Numbered from the stretch's first letter, positions 9,255 through 18,769 are shown. The stretch is DNA of 64,000 bases from Sphingobacteriales bacterium 46-32 (GCA_001898485.1 MKTY01000020.1:930001-994000); one strand, 5' to 3'. Notes: generated by a model from the sequence alone, not told the origin. Numbers and translations are program-made.

Positions 9255-10345
9255 TTGGCCAAACTGATTTTCAAATTTACGATATACTCACCCTGTGTTT
9301 TCCGGATCTGAAGTTCATACCGGCCGGGATAATACAATTCCAGCCTCTTCTTTACATTTTCAATGCCCACACCGCCATAATCTGTAGGCGTATCGGGAGC
9401 ATCGGGCCAAATACTATTAGATAATTCAAACAACACTTCTTTATCCAGACAGATCAGCTGCCCCCTTATGAAACCTGCGTCACTCACGCGCTGTGAGCCA
9501 TGCTTAAAGGCATTTTCAAGGAAAGGGATAAACATTAAGGGAGCTATCTCTTTTGCCGGCTTTGTTTCATTTCTGATATCAACACTGATCGCAGCATCGG
9601 GATAACGTTTCTTTTCCATTTCCAGATAGTTTTTTAAAAACGCCACGTCTTTTTCCAGAGGTACATAGTTCTTGCGGCAGTCATAAAGCATATACCGCAT
9701 CATATCAGACAGGCGCAGGATAAATGACGGCGTTTCTTTTTCACCCACCAGACTCATACCATAGATGCTATTGAGCGTATTGAAAAGAAAATGGGGATGC
9801 AGCTGCATTTTTAAAGTCTGCAACTGCAATTGAAGGTTATCGGTTTCGAGATTGTGCTTTTTTTGTTCGAGTACTACGGAATGTCTTAAAAACATAACGG
9901 AAACAAAAGCCATAATGTCCATCATCATTTCCGGCAGCCGCCATCCTCCCTCCTTTAACCCAAAGCCAAAAAAGCCGAGCTCATGCTGAAAAAACGGCTG
10001 CATGGCTTCGTTGACATTGAACTTATTGAAGCTATATGAAACAATATAGCCCCAGGCGCGGCTTACGAAAATGAAATAAATGATGGTAAAGAAAAAAAGC
10101 AGTACATACCATTTACGTTTCAGAAACCAGGGACCAATCAACCGGTAGTAGGGTATTACATATAGCGTAAGTGCTATGCCATATACAAACAGGATCGGAA
10201 AAGGAAAATTGGTGCGAAGCCGTGGCAGTTCTGGATTATCGGCAAAATCTGCATACTTGTAAACGCCGGCAAAAAAGAACCATATCATGACTTCATACGC
10301 TGAGATGAAGCGACGAGCCGGGTTGTTTTTGGAAAAGAATTTCAT
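9251..10345 (-). CDS. LytS/YehU-type sensor histidine kinase
   Basis: This is a 364-residue membrane kinase. About four hydrophobic segments occupy residues 18-160 (near 18-30, 48-66, 79-95 and 139-155), with no recognisable extracellular sensor domain. A short coiled coil rich in Leu and Gln (157-181) leads into the His_kinase (PF06580) motif QLHPHFLFNTLNSI, with phospho-acceptor H183. An ATP-binding domain follows, with an N-box near FLENAFKHG and a G-box GGVGIENVKKRLELYY. It is the cognate kinase of the overlapping LytTR regulator. It diverges from the outer-membrane barrel gene across a 183-bp region that holds a perfect dyad. Confidence 0.93.
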   Translation of the reverse strand: MKFFSKNNPARRFISAYEVMIWFFFAGVYKYADFADNPELPRLRTNFPFPILFVYGIALTLYVIPYYRLIGPWFLKRKWYVLLFFFTIIYFIFVSRAWGYIVSYSFNKFNVNEAMQPFFQHELGFFGFGLKEGGWRLPEMMMDIMAFVSVMFLRHSVVLEQKKHNLETDNLQLQLQTLKMQLHPHFLFNTLNSIYGMSLVGEKETPSFILRLSDMMRYMLYDCRKNYVPLEKDVAFLKNYLEMEKKRYPDAAISVDIRNETKPAKEIAPLMFIPFLENAFKHGSQRVSDAGFIRGQLICLDKEVLFELSNSIWPDAPDTPTDYGGVGIENVKKRLELYYPGRYELQIRKTQGEYIVNLKISLAK

Positions 10346-10382
10346 TGCAACAAATCTATCTATTTATCATATGGGCGGAGGC

Positions 10383-10402
10383 CCCGTTTTCGACAAAACG
10401 GG
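10383..10402. promoter_or_regulatory. Perfect inverted repeat in the divergent kinase/barrel promoter region
   Basis: CCCGTTTT at 10383-10390 and AAAACGGG at 10395-10402 are perfect inverses around the tetraloop CGAC. The element lies about 40 bp upstream of the kinase ATG and about 127 bp upstream of the barrel ATG. It could be an operator, perhaps for the LytTR regulator, or an RNA hairpin. Confidence 0.45.
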
Positions 10403-10528
10403 CATTTTCTTCTGCAAAATATGCCCCTTCTTTTTTCGTATAAACTAAGCCCCCTCTTGCCGAAGCGGCCTTGTCAGGGGCATTTCGCCGCCTTTGTTTT
10501 GTGTCATCAAACCATAAAAACAGGTAAC

Positions 10529-12916
10529 ATGAAACAGACATTTATCGCTCTTATCGCAGCCATGCTTTTTGTCCATTATACGGGCACAGCCGCAAATGCA
10601 CAGCAATCTTTTACCATCAGCGGTATTGTCCGCGACAGCATCAATGTCCTTGCAGGTGCTACGGTAGAACTCAGCAACGCAGCCACTCACAAACAGGTAG
10701 TGTGTGACTCTGCCGGACATTTTAGTTTTGGCGGTATTGGTGCAGGTAATTATCGCCTGCAGGTAAAAATGGTGGGTTATAAACTTTTTATACAGGAGAA
10801 CCTCCTGCCGGCCACTGCAGGCTTTGTGACGGTAATACTCGAAACCGATCCGGCAATGCTGGGACAGGTAGTCGTGCAATCGCAGGCACGATATATAGAA
10901 ATGAAATCGGGTACTACCGTTGTAAACCTCTCGCAAAGCCCGCTTGCCGCTACAGATAACCTGTACGATGCTGTAAAACGCGCGCCGGGTGTCACCAGCC
11001 TGCAGAGCTTGCAGTATATGGGTAAAACAGTAACTGTTGCCATCGATGGCCGTCCGCTGCGTTTATCCGGAGCTGAGCTGGAAGCCTATCTCAGCGCTAT
11101 GCCAGCGAGCCAGGCAGAGAAAATTGAGCTGATCAGCCACCCTTCTGCCCGCTATGAGGCAGGCAGCAATGCCATCATCAACATTAAAATGGCCAGGAAT
11201 AAAAACTATGGCACCAATGGCCGCCTGCGGGCCGGCATGGGAGTGGCGCATAATGCCCGGCTTAATGCCGGCGCTTCTCTCAATTATCGCAATGCACGTC
11301 TTAACCTGTATGGTAGTTATGATATTAACAGCAGCAAGACACGTAGCTACAATACAGCTCATCGTAAACTACCCGGCAACGAAACACTGCAGGAGTCGCA
11401 GCATTGGAAAGACCGGCCGGTTTCTCAGCAGTTTACTGCCGGACTCGACTATACGGTCAATAGCAAAAGCAATGCAGGGCTGCTGATAAAAGGACTGTTC
11501 TCCGATAAAAAGCGGACTGGCAACATTACCTCTTCGCGCTATTTCCAGGAAATAAGCGCAGACTCCTCAGCCTGGCAACAGCAGGCTATACAGACCAGCC
11601 TAACCCTGCCCAGCGTCACAGTATTCTACAATGCGAAACTGGGTAAAACAGGACAACTGGCACTCTCTGCAGATCAGCTCTGGTATAAAAAAGGAGGTGG
11701 CTACGACTATCGCACTGCTTATCTGAACGTGCAGGGAGAGCTGCTGTCACCTGCTGCCAGTCAGCGCAGTGAGTGGCCCGGTGAAAAAAGTATCAGCACT
11801 TTTTCGGCGGATTACCAATGGACAGCCGGAAAAATAAACTGGGAAAGTGGTCTGCGGGGAATTTTATCACACTCCAACAATAAAGCCAACTGGTATGTGC
11901 AGGAAAACGGGGACTGGAAAACAGATGTACAGCGTACCAACAATTTTATTTATGATGAAAATATCGGTGCCGCCTATCTCACTGCACGCCTTGCCTGGAA
12001 AAAGATAGAGCTCAGTGCCGGTCTGCGTTATGAACAAACCTGGGCTACAGGATATTCTGTTCAGCTCCATCAAAAAGACAGACGCAACTATGGCAGCCTG
12101 TTTCCTCAGGCAGATATGAGCTATGCTATTACCGACGATCAGCAGCTTTCATTTTCTTATAGCCGGAAAATTGAGCGCTTTGGATTTGATCTGGTCAATC
12201 CCTTCCGTATATACCAGGGTGCTTATGCCTACTCACAGGGCAACCCCCGGCTTCGTCCCGGATTTTCAAACAACTTTGAAGCCGGCTGGAGCAAGGGTAA
12301 TCAATGGATGGCCTCTGTAAGCTATAGCCACTTTACACAGGTGCTGGCAGAAGTATACCGGCTCGAGCCTGGTTCTATAATGGTGAGCTCTTACGAAAAC
12401 GTAGCCGCTGCTACACAATGGATGGGCAATCTGAGTCATATCCGCTTCTTTATGCAGCAAAAACTGCAGAGTATATTTTCATTGGGTGGTTTGTATGCTG
12501 CTTACCACGCACCTGCCGGCAGCAATCTGAATAAATCCATAGCCGCCGCTTTTCTCAGCAGCAACAATGTCTACAAAATCTCCTCCTCTTGGAAAATGGA
12601 ATTAAACGGCTCTTATTACAGTCCCCTCCAGTTTGGTGTTTACCGGTTCAGGGAGCAATTTGAAATGAATGCAGGCATTTCGCATACACTGCTTAAGAAA
12701 AACGGCACCATTTCGTTTAGTGTAAGTGATATTTTTAATACCAATAAACGCCGGTATACCCTGCATTCCTACGATGTATACGCCAGCTACCGCAATAATC
12801 CCGAAACACGTGTTTTCAAACTGAGTTTTTCCTGGGCTTTTGGTAATAAGCAGGTGAAAGCTGCCAAAAACCGTAAAGCAGCGATTGATGAAATGAAACA
12901 ACGGATTGATCAGTAA
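10529..12916 (+). CDS. Outer-membrane beta-barrel protein (TonB-receptor-like, OMP_b-brl_3)
   Basis: This is a 795-residue outer-membrane protein. I chose ATG 10529 because it begins a clean signal peptide, MKQTFIALIAAMLFVHYTGT, ending near ANAQ; longer upstream frames would bury it. Residues about 27-110 form a carboxypeptidase-regulatory-like beta-sandwich (ISGIVRDS, LAGATVEL, GHFSFGGI). A plug-like segment follows with the typical LYDAVKRAPGV and VAIDGRPLRLSG. From about residue 225 a C-terminal barrel of alternating aromatic strands runs to KLSFSWAFG. No SusD partner is adjacent and no TonB box is obvious, so this fits the outer membrane beta-barrel family rather than a SusC polysaccharide importer. 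It diverges from the LytS/LytT pair and may be its target. The substrate is unknown. Confidence 0.85.
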   Translation: MKQTFIALIAAMLFVHYTGTAANAQQSFTISGIVRDSINVLAGATVELSNAATHKQVVCDSAGHFSFGGIGAGNYRLQVKMVGYKLFIQENLLPATAGFVTVILETDPAMLGQVVVQSQARYIEMKSGTTVVNLSQSPLAATDNLYDAVKRAPGVTSLQSLQYMGKTVTVAIDGRPLRLSGAELEAYLSAMPASQAEKIELISHPSARYEAGSNAIINIKMARNKNYGTNGRLRAGMGVAHNARLNAGASLNYRNARLNLYGSYDINSSKTRSYNTAHRKLPGNETLQESQHWKDRPVSQQFTAGLDYTVNSKSNAGLLIKGLFSDKKRTGNITSSRYFQEISADSSAWQQQAIQTSLTLPSVTVFYNAKLGKTGQLALSADQLWYKKGGGYDYRTAYLNVQGELLSPAASQRSEWPGEKSISTFSADYQWTAGKINWESGLRGILSHSNNKANWYVQENGDWKTDVQRTNNFIYDENIGAAYLTARLAWKKIELSAGLRYEQTWATGYSVQLHQKDRRNYGSLFPQADMSYAITDDQQLSFSYSRKIERFGFDLVNPFRIYQGAYAYSQGNPRLRPGFSNNFEAGWSKGNQWMASVSYSHFTQVLAEVYRLEPGSIMVSSYENVAAATQWMGNLSHIRFFMQQKLQSIFSLGGLYAAYHAPAGSNLNKSIAAAFLSSNNVYKISSSWKMELNGSYYSPLQFGVYRFREQFEMNAGISHTLLKKNGTISFSVSDIFNTNKRRYTLHSYDVYASYRNNPETRVFKLSFSWAFGNKQVKAAKNRKAAIDEMKQRIDQ

Positions 12917-13241
12917 ATAAGATCAGAGAAAAAAAGACGGTTTACCGATACAGAAAGGTCATTCATCTATTCGTTGCTGCCTGCAGAAAAAAATCGGGAT
13001 AAGTTTGAATAGGTCCGGTTTGAGGGCAAGCAGACCGGACAGGTGAGTAAGTCTCTGTGAACATGTCATAAATGGTTCTGTTTTGTGGTTCCTGGTTATG
13101 GTTAGTGGTTTCTGGTGGTTCAAAGCCCCGGAGGTGTTAATTCACTCCGGGGCTTTACTTTTCAGAACAGCTACTGCGTGACCTCCATCACAGACCAGGT
13201 CGGCGCTCTTTGCCAACTTTGCCTGCATATATTGCAGTAGC
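12917..13241. other. Non-coding interval with GGTT-rich stretch and terminator
   Basis: No credible gene is seen in these 325 bases. A GGTT-rich low-complexity stretch lies at about 13085-13120, followed by the terminator at 13122-13156. Confidence 0.6.
13122..13156. terminator. Strong hairpin terminator
   Basis: AAAGCCCCGGAG at 13122-13133 pairs perfectly over 12 bp with CTCCGGGGCTTT at 13145-13156. A/T ends on both sides let it act in either direction. It most likely ends the barrel transcript upstream and insulates the permease gene. Confidence 0.8.
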
Positions 13242-14054
13242 ATGGAAATAGTTGGTTATGCAGCCTCGCTGGTAATTGGTTTTTCGCTGGGACTTTTTGG
13301 CGGTGGCGGTTCAATTCTTACCGTACCCGTACTGGTTTACCTCTTTCAGATAGACCCGGTAATTGCCAGTGCTTATTCTCTTTTTATTGTAGGCACAACC
13401 AGCCTGATGGGCGTATTTCCCAAATACCGTGCGGGTGAGGTACATCTGCGCAGCGCATTATTGTTTGGAATACCCTCACTCGTAGCAGTATTTACCACCC
13501 GTGCCCTGATAGTACCTGCCATACCTTCGGTAATTGGCCAGATCGGTGGCTTTACTGTTACCAGGAGCCTGCTGATGATGACTCTTTTTGCGACCCTTAT
13601 GATACTGGCATCTTTATCCATGATCCGTGGCCGGCGAAATGAAGCAACTGGCCTTCCTGCACAAACCGGGTCGTTCAGTTATATTATTCTGCTGGCTGGT
13701 CTTGCAGAAGGGACACTGACAGGACTGGTAGGCGCCGGAGGAGGTTTTCTGATTATACCCGCTCTTGTACTGCTGGGTCATTTGCCTATGAAACAGGCAG
13801 TAGGCACCTCACTGCTCATTATATCTGTAAAATCATTAATCGGTTTTACGGGCGATCTGGGTCATACGCCCATTCACTGGAATTTATTAGTTGCGGTAAC
13901 GGCTCTGGCCATAACCGGTTTCTTTCTGGGCAACGGACTGGGCAAAAAAATAGCAGCGGCACAGCTCAGGCGTGCTTTTGGATGGTTTATTCTGCTCATG
14001 GGGATTTATATCCTTATCCGGGAACTTGTGCTTAACTCCGGCGGTTCGCATTAA
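13242..14054 (+). CDS. TauE/SafE-family membrane permease (sulfite/organo-anion exporter type)
   Basis: This is a 270-residue inner-membrane protein with about eight hydrophobic helices in two homologous halves. Each half begins with a glycine-rich loop typical of the family: GFSLGLFGGGGSILTVPVLV near residue 13-32 and EGTLTGLVGAGGGFLIIPAL near 156-175. The length and repeat match TauE/SafE (DUF81) permeases, which move sulfite, sulfoacetate or related anions. The substrate cannot be read from sequence. It is a single-gene unit with terminators on both sides. Confidence 0.9.
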   Translation: MEIVGYAASLVIGFSLGLFGGGGSILTVPVLVYLFQIDPVIASAYSLFIVGTTSLMGVFPKYRAGEVHLRSALLFGIPSLVAVFTTRALIVPAIPSVIGQIGGFTVTRSLLMMTLFATLMILASLSMIRGRRNEATGLPAQTGSFSYIILLAGLAEGTLTGLVGAGGGFLIIPALVLLGHLPMKQAVGTSLLIISVKSLIGFTGDLGHTPIHWNLLVAVTALAITGFFLGNGLGKKIAAAQLRRAFGWFILLMGIYILIRELVLNSGGSH

Positions 14055-14098
14055 AAAATTTTTAGCACTCTTTGCTCTCTCCGCATTTATAAAAAAAT

Positions 14099-14128
14099 TG
14101 TGCGCATACTTTCATCAGTATGCGCACA
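14099..14128. terminator. Convergent terminator
   Basis: TGTGCGCATACT at 14099-14110 pairs perfectly with AGTATGCGCACA at 14117-14128 around the loop TTCATC. Read on the minus strand it is followed by a run of seven T, so it mainly terminates the phospholipase operon ending at 14191. It may also stop the permease transcript. Confidence 0.85.
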
Positions 14129-14190
14129 GCTATCAATAAAATCATTATAACTTCTTATAAACTGCTCCGGCATTTGAATGCCGGCACCGG

Positions 14191-16701
14191 TCAGGCCATT
14201 TGCGGATCGGTACGGCTGGTTTTGCCTGTATCCACATGTCCTGCATACTGCCAGCTTACCGGCTGAGCATCCTGTTGCAGCAAGGTGAAATCGTACCAGC
14301 CATGCTGACGCCCCAGCTCAACCCGATGTTTTGTAAGTCCCGGAGCGCATACCAGCTCACGCAGCGGATTGCCATAGGCATTGTCGCGCATAACAACAAT
14401 GGCAGCTTCTTTGCCGGGGTTGCTGATATGCAAAACGAGGTTGCCCGTTGGTTTTTTCCCTTTTACTTCATACAGCGCACTCACCTGCACGGAAGGCAAT
14501 AGCTTTTTGCCGGCGATTGCGCGGTAAAAACCATTGGGGCCATAAACACGCAATTCATAACCGTCCTGATCAAATGCGGCTAGCTGCCAGTTATCGCTAA
14601 GCTTATCTCCCGGTTTCACCGCATACGCACGTGGCGGAGTGAGCTGTCCTTTATAATGCCCGGTATTGTGTACCTGAAAAGGCGCTCCCGCAGCCGATTT
14701 GCCAAAAAAAGTATTACCGGCCTGCATGGTCAGCTGCAGTTCTCCTGCTGCATTTGTGCTAAAATCTGCATAGAGTTCATAAGGGCTGGCGCAGGCGGGG
14801 CGGGTTCCTTTCTCCTGTACGGGCATGGGCGATGCCTGTTTGGATGAACTATTAATGAGTGCCATGTCTGCCGCGCTCAGCAGTTTGTATCCGGTAGGCA
14901 GTTCGCGAAACTGTGCCTGATGAATAGATGCAAAAAAGCTGTCTTTATCCACTGGCTTGGGCAGCTCCATGCGCTCGCCGTTATAAGGTCTGAAGACCGA
15001 GGCCAGGTTGCCGCTTACAGCACGGCGCCAGGAAGAAATTTCTTTTACATCAATTTGTTTTTTGAACCGGGCATTGAGCCAGTGCTCCATAAACTGGATA
15101 GGAGAAGTAAGGTCACATACCTCTGAATTCACATAGCCCCCGCGGCTCCAGGGAGAAGCTATTACCATCGGCACACGAAAACCCATGCCGATCGGGCCTT
15201 CACGATCACTATCCTCCGCTTTCTTCTGTTTCATCCAGGCCTGGTTTTTATTTACATATTCAGCCGCTGCATTAATACCGGCCGACACCTTTCCCGATTC
15301 AGGGCGGTATGGGTCAGGTGCAGTAAAGGGAGGAATATGATCAAAGTATCCGTCATTCTCATCATAGTTGAGCACAAAAATGGTTTTCTTCCACAGCTCT
15401 GGATTACTGGTGAGAATATCCAGCACTTCGCTCACATACCAGGCTCCGTACCAGGGCGATCCCGGGTGATCTGAAAAATTGGACGGAGCCACGAGCCAGG
15501 ATACGGTGGGCAGTTTATTACCACGTACATCTTCACGAAACTGATGCAGAATATCGCCTTTGGGCAATTGCATTTTCCTTTCTATATCACCTTCTTTATA
15601 GCTGACTTCTTCGAGCCGGCGATAATCGGGATCGCCGCTGTTACTGGTAAAGGCGCGCAAGTGTAGTTGCTGCTGTGCGGGTGTCAGCTGTTCCCAGGCC
15701 TGATCGGTATATTTTTCCTGTACGGAACGGGCTTCGGTCAGCCATCTTTTTTTTCGTTCGATAGTTCTTTGAAGCTCTTCTTTCTCTTTACCACTCAGGT
15801 TGACCAGCTGTGCTTCATGTTGTGCGAGCTCCTGTGGCAGGGTCTCGGTCAGCTTTTTCATCCAGGCGCGGTGCGTGCGGCTAAAGCGTACACGATATTG
15901 CGAAAACCATTCCATTGGGTTGTCGGTAAAGTTGGCCAGCCAGTCGTCTTCCTCGCCTGCAAAGCCGGAGGGAACACTTATTTCATTCTGGTATATCTTC
16001 CAGCTGATATCGTTTTCCTGCAGATATTCGGGAAATGTTTTCCATGTTTTTTCGTTGCCGTAATCGATATCGGAATTAAACACATTTGCTTTCAGATCGG
16101 CATCTTCTGCACCACGAATGGTACCGCTCCAGAAATAAGAGCGATTGGGTGTGGTACCGGTTAGAGAAGAGCAGAAATGCTGATCGCATACGGTAAAAGC
16201 GTCGGCAAGGGCATAATAAAAAGGAATATCCTCGCGATTGTAATAACCCATTGTTAGGGGAATGGTTTTACAATCATCGCGGCCGGAGCGTTTGGCATCG
16301 AGCCATCGGTCGTTATGCCCCTCATTGCGTGCATCGATCATATTGGGCCAGGAATGTGGCAGTGAGCCCAGCCAGGTGGCTTTGCTTTCTTTAATATTAA
16401 GGCGGAAGGGTGCATAACTCTCCCCTGCCTGATCGGTCTGTATCCAGACCTTGTTTTTATTGGGCAACGATATAGCTCGCGGATCATTGAAGCCGCGCAC
16501 ACCCTGCAAGGTGCCATAGCAGTGATCGAAAGAGCGATTTTCCTGCATCAGCAGTACAATATGCTCTGCATCGAGATAAGTGCTGCCCGGTGCGGGATCG
16601 AGCGCAAATGCTTTTTGAATAGATGGAGGCAGGCTACCCATGAAGCCTGCACCGCCAGACAGATACGCTGCTTTTTTAATAAATTCCCTTCTGCTGTTCA
16701 T
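14191..16701 (-). CDS. Phosphocholine-preferring phospholipase C
   Basis: This is an 836-residue secreted enzyme. The N-terminus has a twin-arginine signal (SRREFIKKAA at 3-12), as in Pseudomonas PlcH/PlcN, so it should be exported folded. The catalytic domain of the acid-phosphatase-like superfamily shows the metal site motif MQENRSFDHCYGT at 52-64 and the nucleophile region TGTTPNRSYFWSGT at 181-194. It also has NYDENDGYFDH and the conserved SPWSRGGYVNSE segment. Two C-terminal beta domains typical of PLC follow from about residue 640. It hydrolyses phosphatidylcholine or sphingomyelin to diacylglycerol or ceramide and phosphocholine. It starts 7 bp after the glycerophosphodiesterase gene, so the two form one operon for taking phosphate or head groups from phospholipids. 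Confidence 0.93.
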   Translation of the reverse strand: MNSRREFIKKAAYLSGGAGFMGSLPPSIQKAFALDPAPGSTYLDAEHIVLLMQENRSFDHCYGTLQGVRGFNDPRAISLPNKNKVWIQTDQAGESYAPFRLNIKESKATWLGSLPHSWPNMIDARNEGHNDRWLDAKRSGRDDCKTIPLTMGYYNREDIPFYYALADAFTVCDQHFCSSLTGTTPNRSYFWSGTIRGAEDADLKANVFNSDIDYGNEKTWKTFPEYLQENDISWKIYQNEISVPSGFAGEEDDWLANFTDNPMEWFSQYRVRFSRTHRAWMKKLTETLPQELAQHEAQLVNLSGKEKEELQRTIERKKRWLTEARSVQEKYTDQAWEQLTPAQQQLHLRAFTSNSGDPDYRRLEEVSYKEGDIERKMQLPKGDILHQFREDVRGNKLPTVSWLVAPSNFSDHPGSPWYGAWYVSEVLDILTSNPELWKKTIFVLNYDENDGYFDHIPPFTAPDPYRPESGKVSAGINAAAEYVNKNQAWMKQKKAEDSDREGPIGMGFRVPMVIASPWSRGGYVNSEVCDLTSPIQFMEHWLNARFKKQIDVKEISSWRRAVSGNLASVFRPYNGERMELPKPVDKDSFFASIHQAQFRELPTGYKLLSAADMALINSSSKQASPMPVQEKGTRPACASPYELYADFSTNAAGELQLTMQAGNTFFGKSAAGAPFQVHNTGHYKGQLTPPRAYAVKPGDKLSDNWQLAAFDQDGYELRVYGPNGFYRAIAGKKLLPSVQVSALYEVKGKKPTGNLVLHISNPGKEAAIVVMRDNAYGNPLRELVCAPGLTKHRVELGRQHGWYDFTLLQQDAQPVSWQYAGHVDTGKTSRTDPQMA

Positions 16702-16708
16702 AACCTGT

Positions 16709-17530
16709 TCAGTTGTTTTTTTTCTTCTTTTTCTTTTTTACCGCCAGCAAGTCGTGTACCATGGCGGGTTTATCGGTAGTAATAGCCCGTACACCCAGAT
16801 CTCTCATACGCAAAGCAACTTCCGGATCATTGACTGTCCATACCAGCAGCGGCATGCGTGCTTTGCGGCAGGCAGCAGCAAGGCCAGCCGTAGCGGTACC
16901 ATAGTGTACATTGATACCATCAATACCAGCCCTTTTTACCGAATCTATTATCACCGAATACTGCGTGCTGTCTATTTTTCCGGCGAGCCAGTAAGCAGGA
17001 ACCGAAGGCATCAGTTTCTTGAAGGCTGCCACCGCTTTAAAATCAAATCCAATAGCGATGCATTGTTTCATTTTACCCGATGCCAGCACCGCATCTTTTA
17101 CAGGTTCTACCACAGGCATACCCGCTTTAAGTTCTATAACCAGTTTTTTACCTGCCGGCATTGCATCGAGCACTTCGGAAAGAAATGGCACACGCTCACC
17201 GGTAAACTGCGCACCCTTCCATTTACCCGCATCGAGCGTGCGGATTTTCTCTGCCGGAGTGGCCGCAATTTTATAATCAACTCCTGTAGTGCGTTTGGTA
17301 TTATCGTCGTGCATGACAACAAGCTTGCCGTCGGCCGTCACATGTACATCCAGCTCTACGGCATCTGTAAGCTCCCATCCTTTGCGAAAAGCGGTGAGTG
17401 TATTTTCCGGGGCATCGGCCGAAGCGCCGCGGTGCGCAATCACCGATGGCTGACCTTTTCGCTGGGCTATGGCTGGCTGAAGAAAAACAAGTGCTGCCAG
17501 CAATGCCAGCGAAACTTTCAATCTTTTCAT
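16709..17530 (-). CDS. Glycerophosphodiester phosphodiesterase (secreted, GlpQ/UgpQ type)
   Basis: This is a 273-residue protein with a signal peptide (1-22, ending PAIAQ). The GDPD TIM barrel carries the catalytic pair H33-R34 in IAHRGASADAPENT, E42, the metal ligands E59 and D61 in AVELDVHVT, and H74 in VVMHDD. It cleaves deacylated phospholipids to glycerol 3-phosphate and an alcohol in the periplasm. It is the first gene of an operon with phospholipase C, a logical pairing for phospholipid breakdown. The C-terminus is an unusual run of eight lysines followed by two Asn, coded by an A-rich tract that could be prone to slippage. Confidence 0.93.
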   Translation of the reverse strand: MKRLKVSLALLAALVFLQPAIAQRKGQPSVIAHRGASADAPENTLTAFRKGWELTDAVELDVHVTADGKLVVMHDDNTKRTTGVDYKIAATPAEKIRTLDAGKWKGAQFTGERVPFLSEVLDAMPAGKKLVIELKAGMPVVEPVKDAVLASGKMKQCIAIGFDFKAVAAFKKLMPSVPAYWLAGKIDSTQYSVIIDSVKRAGIDGINVHYGTATAGLAAACRKARMPLLVWTVNDPEVALRMRDLGVRAITTDKPAMVHDLLAVKKKKKKKNN

Positions 17531-17671
17531 GATACGTACAATTTGATGGCAGCTAAGTTATTCAACATGAGCTGAAATAAAACTTAATACTCCATTAATC
17601 TTGTCAATGCCAGACAAATGTAAGTAAGTGGGAGAAGGGTGTGTATTATTAAAATGTGAAGCGAGGAAAGG

Positions 17672-17793
17672 AAGTATAAAGGGTATAAAGGGGTTTAAAG
17701 GGTTTAAAGGGTTTAAAGGGTAAACCATCTTGGCAAAAAATAATATAGTACGCACTCTTTATACCCTTTAAACACTTTATACTTTTTATACCT
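17672..17793. repeat. Mirrored intergenic repeat (GTATAAAGG/GTTTAAAGG words)
   Basis: The left arm at 17672-17724 is a tandem of near-identical 8-9-base words (GTATAAAGG, GTTTAAAGG). The right arm at about 17757-17793 has the reverse-complement words (CCTTTATAC, CCCTTTAAA). The right arm runs into the stop codon of the GlxA-type gene at 17792. The RNA could fold into a long A/U-rich stem at the 3' end of that gene. The same word family recurs at 45753-45849 and 50611-50689. Confidence 0.75.
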
Positions 17794-18769
17794 AATTGAG
17801 CATTTCCTTATTATACTTATTCCTGTATTCTACCGGCGACACGGATGTTACTTTTTTGAAAACATCGCGGAAGGCTTTGGTATCGGTATAGCCAACATCA
17901 TACATTACTTCACTCACGGTCTTGCGGCCGTTTTCGAGTTGCTTCTTGGCTGCTTCAATTTTTACACGTTGAATATATTCCACCACAGAGTTGTTGGTGG
18001 CCTTGCGGAAACGACGTTCGAATGTACGGCGGCCAATCCCAAACCGGCTGCAAAGCTCATCGATGCTGATACGCTCCTGGTAGTTGGCCTCAATAAACTC
18101 CTGGGCCTTCACGATCTCATCATCTTCATGCAGTTTCTGTCCCTTGAAAATATTAAAGGGCGACTGGCTTTTGCGGTCAATATCCAGTACAAAAAACTTG
18201 GATGCCAGGATAGCCATATCGCGATTGGTGTATTTTTCTACGAGATGCAGCAGCAGGTTCCAGTACGAATTGGCGCCGCCACTGCTGTATAAGCCACTTT
18301 GCTCCGTTATGACCTTGCTGTCAACGAGGTCTACTTCGGGAAACATAGACCTGAACTCATTCACAAAAAGCCAGTGTGTGCTGCAGGAGCGGCCATTGAG
18401 CAGACCGGTTGATGCCAGCAGGAAAGCACCCAGGCAAAGGCTGGCTACTTCGGCGCCCTGTTTGTATTGCTGCACAATCCAGGGGATAAATGCTGCATTG
18501 AGCCGGATGGCCTGTTCAAGATTGCCGCTAAGCGCAGGGATGATAATAAGATCAGGCTTCCGGGCATCTTTTAATAGCGTATCTGTATGAATGGAAAAAA
18601 GACCATCGGCCAGTTTTACTTCCTTGCTCAACCCGACCAGTTGCACATGAAATAGTGGCTGCTCGCCCCGGCTTTTTAAAAACTCATTAACGGCAGTAAA
18701 CATATAACGGGGATCGGCTACAGCTTCTATCACCGCTGTTTCCACTACCAGTATGGCAACATTTTTCAT
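17792..18769 (-). CDS. GlxA-family transcriptional regulator (DJ-1/PfpI domain plus AraC HTH)
   Basis: This is a 325-residue regulator. I chose ATG 18769, whose product starts MKNVAILVVETAV, as for the family; a longer frame adds 25 unlikely residues. Residues about 1-190 form a DJ-1/PfpI-like domain with the nucleophile-elbow sequence VASLCLGAFLLAS. Residues about 225-320 hold two AraC helix-turn-helix motifs (ISIDELCSRFGIGRRTFERR and TVSEVMYDVGYTDTKAFRDV). Members sense small metabolites or quaternary amines and activate nearby genes. It diverges from the VOC and DoxX-like genes, which are plausible targets. The 3' end runs into a mirrored repeat. Confidence 0.92.
   Translation of the reverse strand: MKNVAILVVETAVIEAVADPRYMFTAVNEFLKSRGEQPLFHVQLVGLSKEVKLADGLFSIHTDTLLKDARKPDLIIIPALSGNLEQAIRLNAAFIPWIVQQYKQGAEVASLCLGAFLLASTGLLNGRSCSTHWLFVNEFRSMFPEVDLVDSKVITEQSGLYSSGGANSYWNLLLHLVEKYTNRDMAILASKFFVLDIDRKSQSPFNIFKGQKLHEDDEIVKAQEFIEANYQERISIDELCSRFGIGRRTFERRFRKATNNSVVEYIQRVKIEAAKKQLENGRKTVSEVMYDVGYTDTKAFRDVFKKVTSVSPVEYRNKYNKEMLN

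Noticed and set aside
10356-10541. 61-codon minus-strand frame in the kinase/barrel intergenic region
   Set aside because: It covers the divergent promoter region and the signal peptide start of the barrel gene, with no protein-like pattern.
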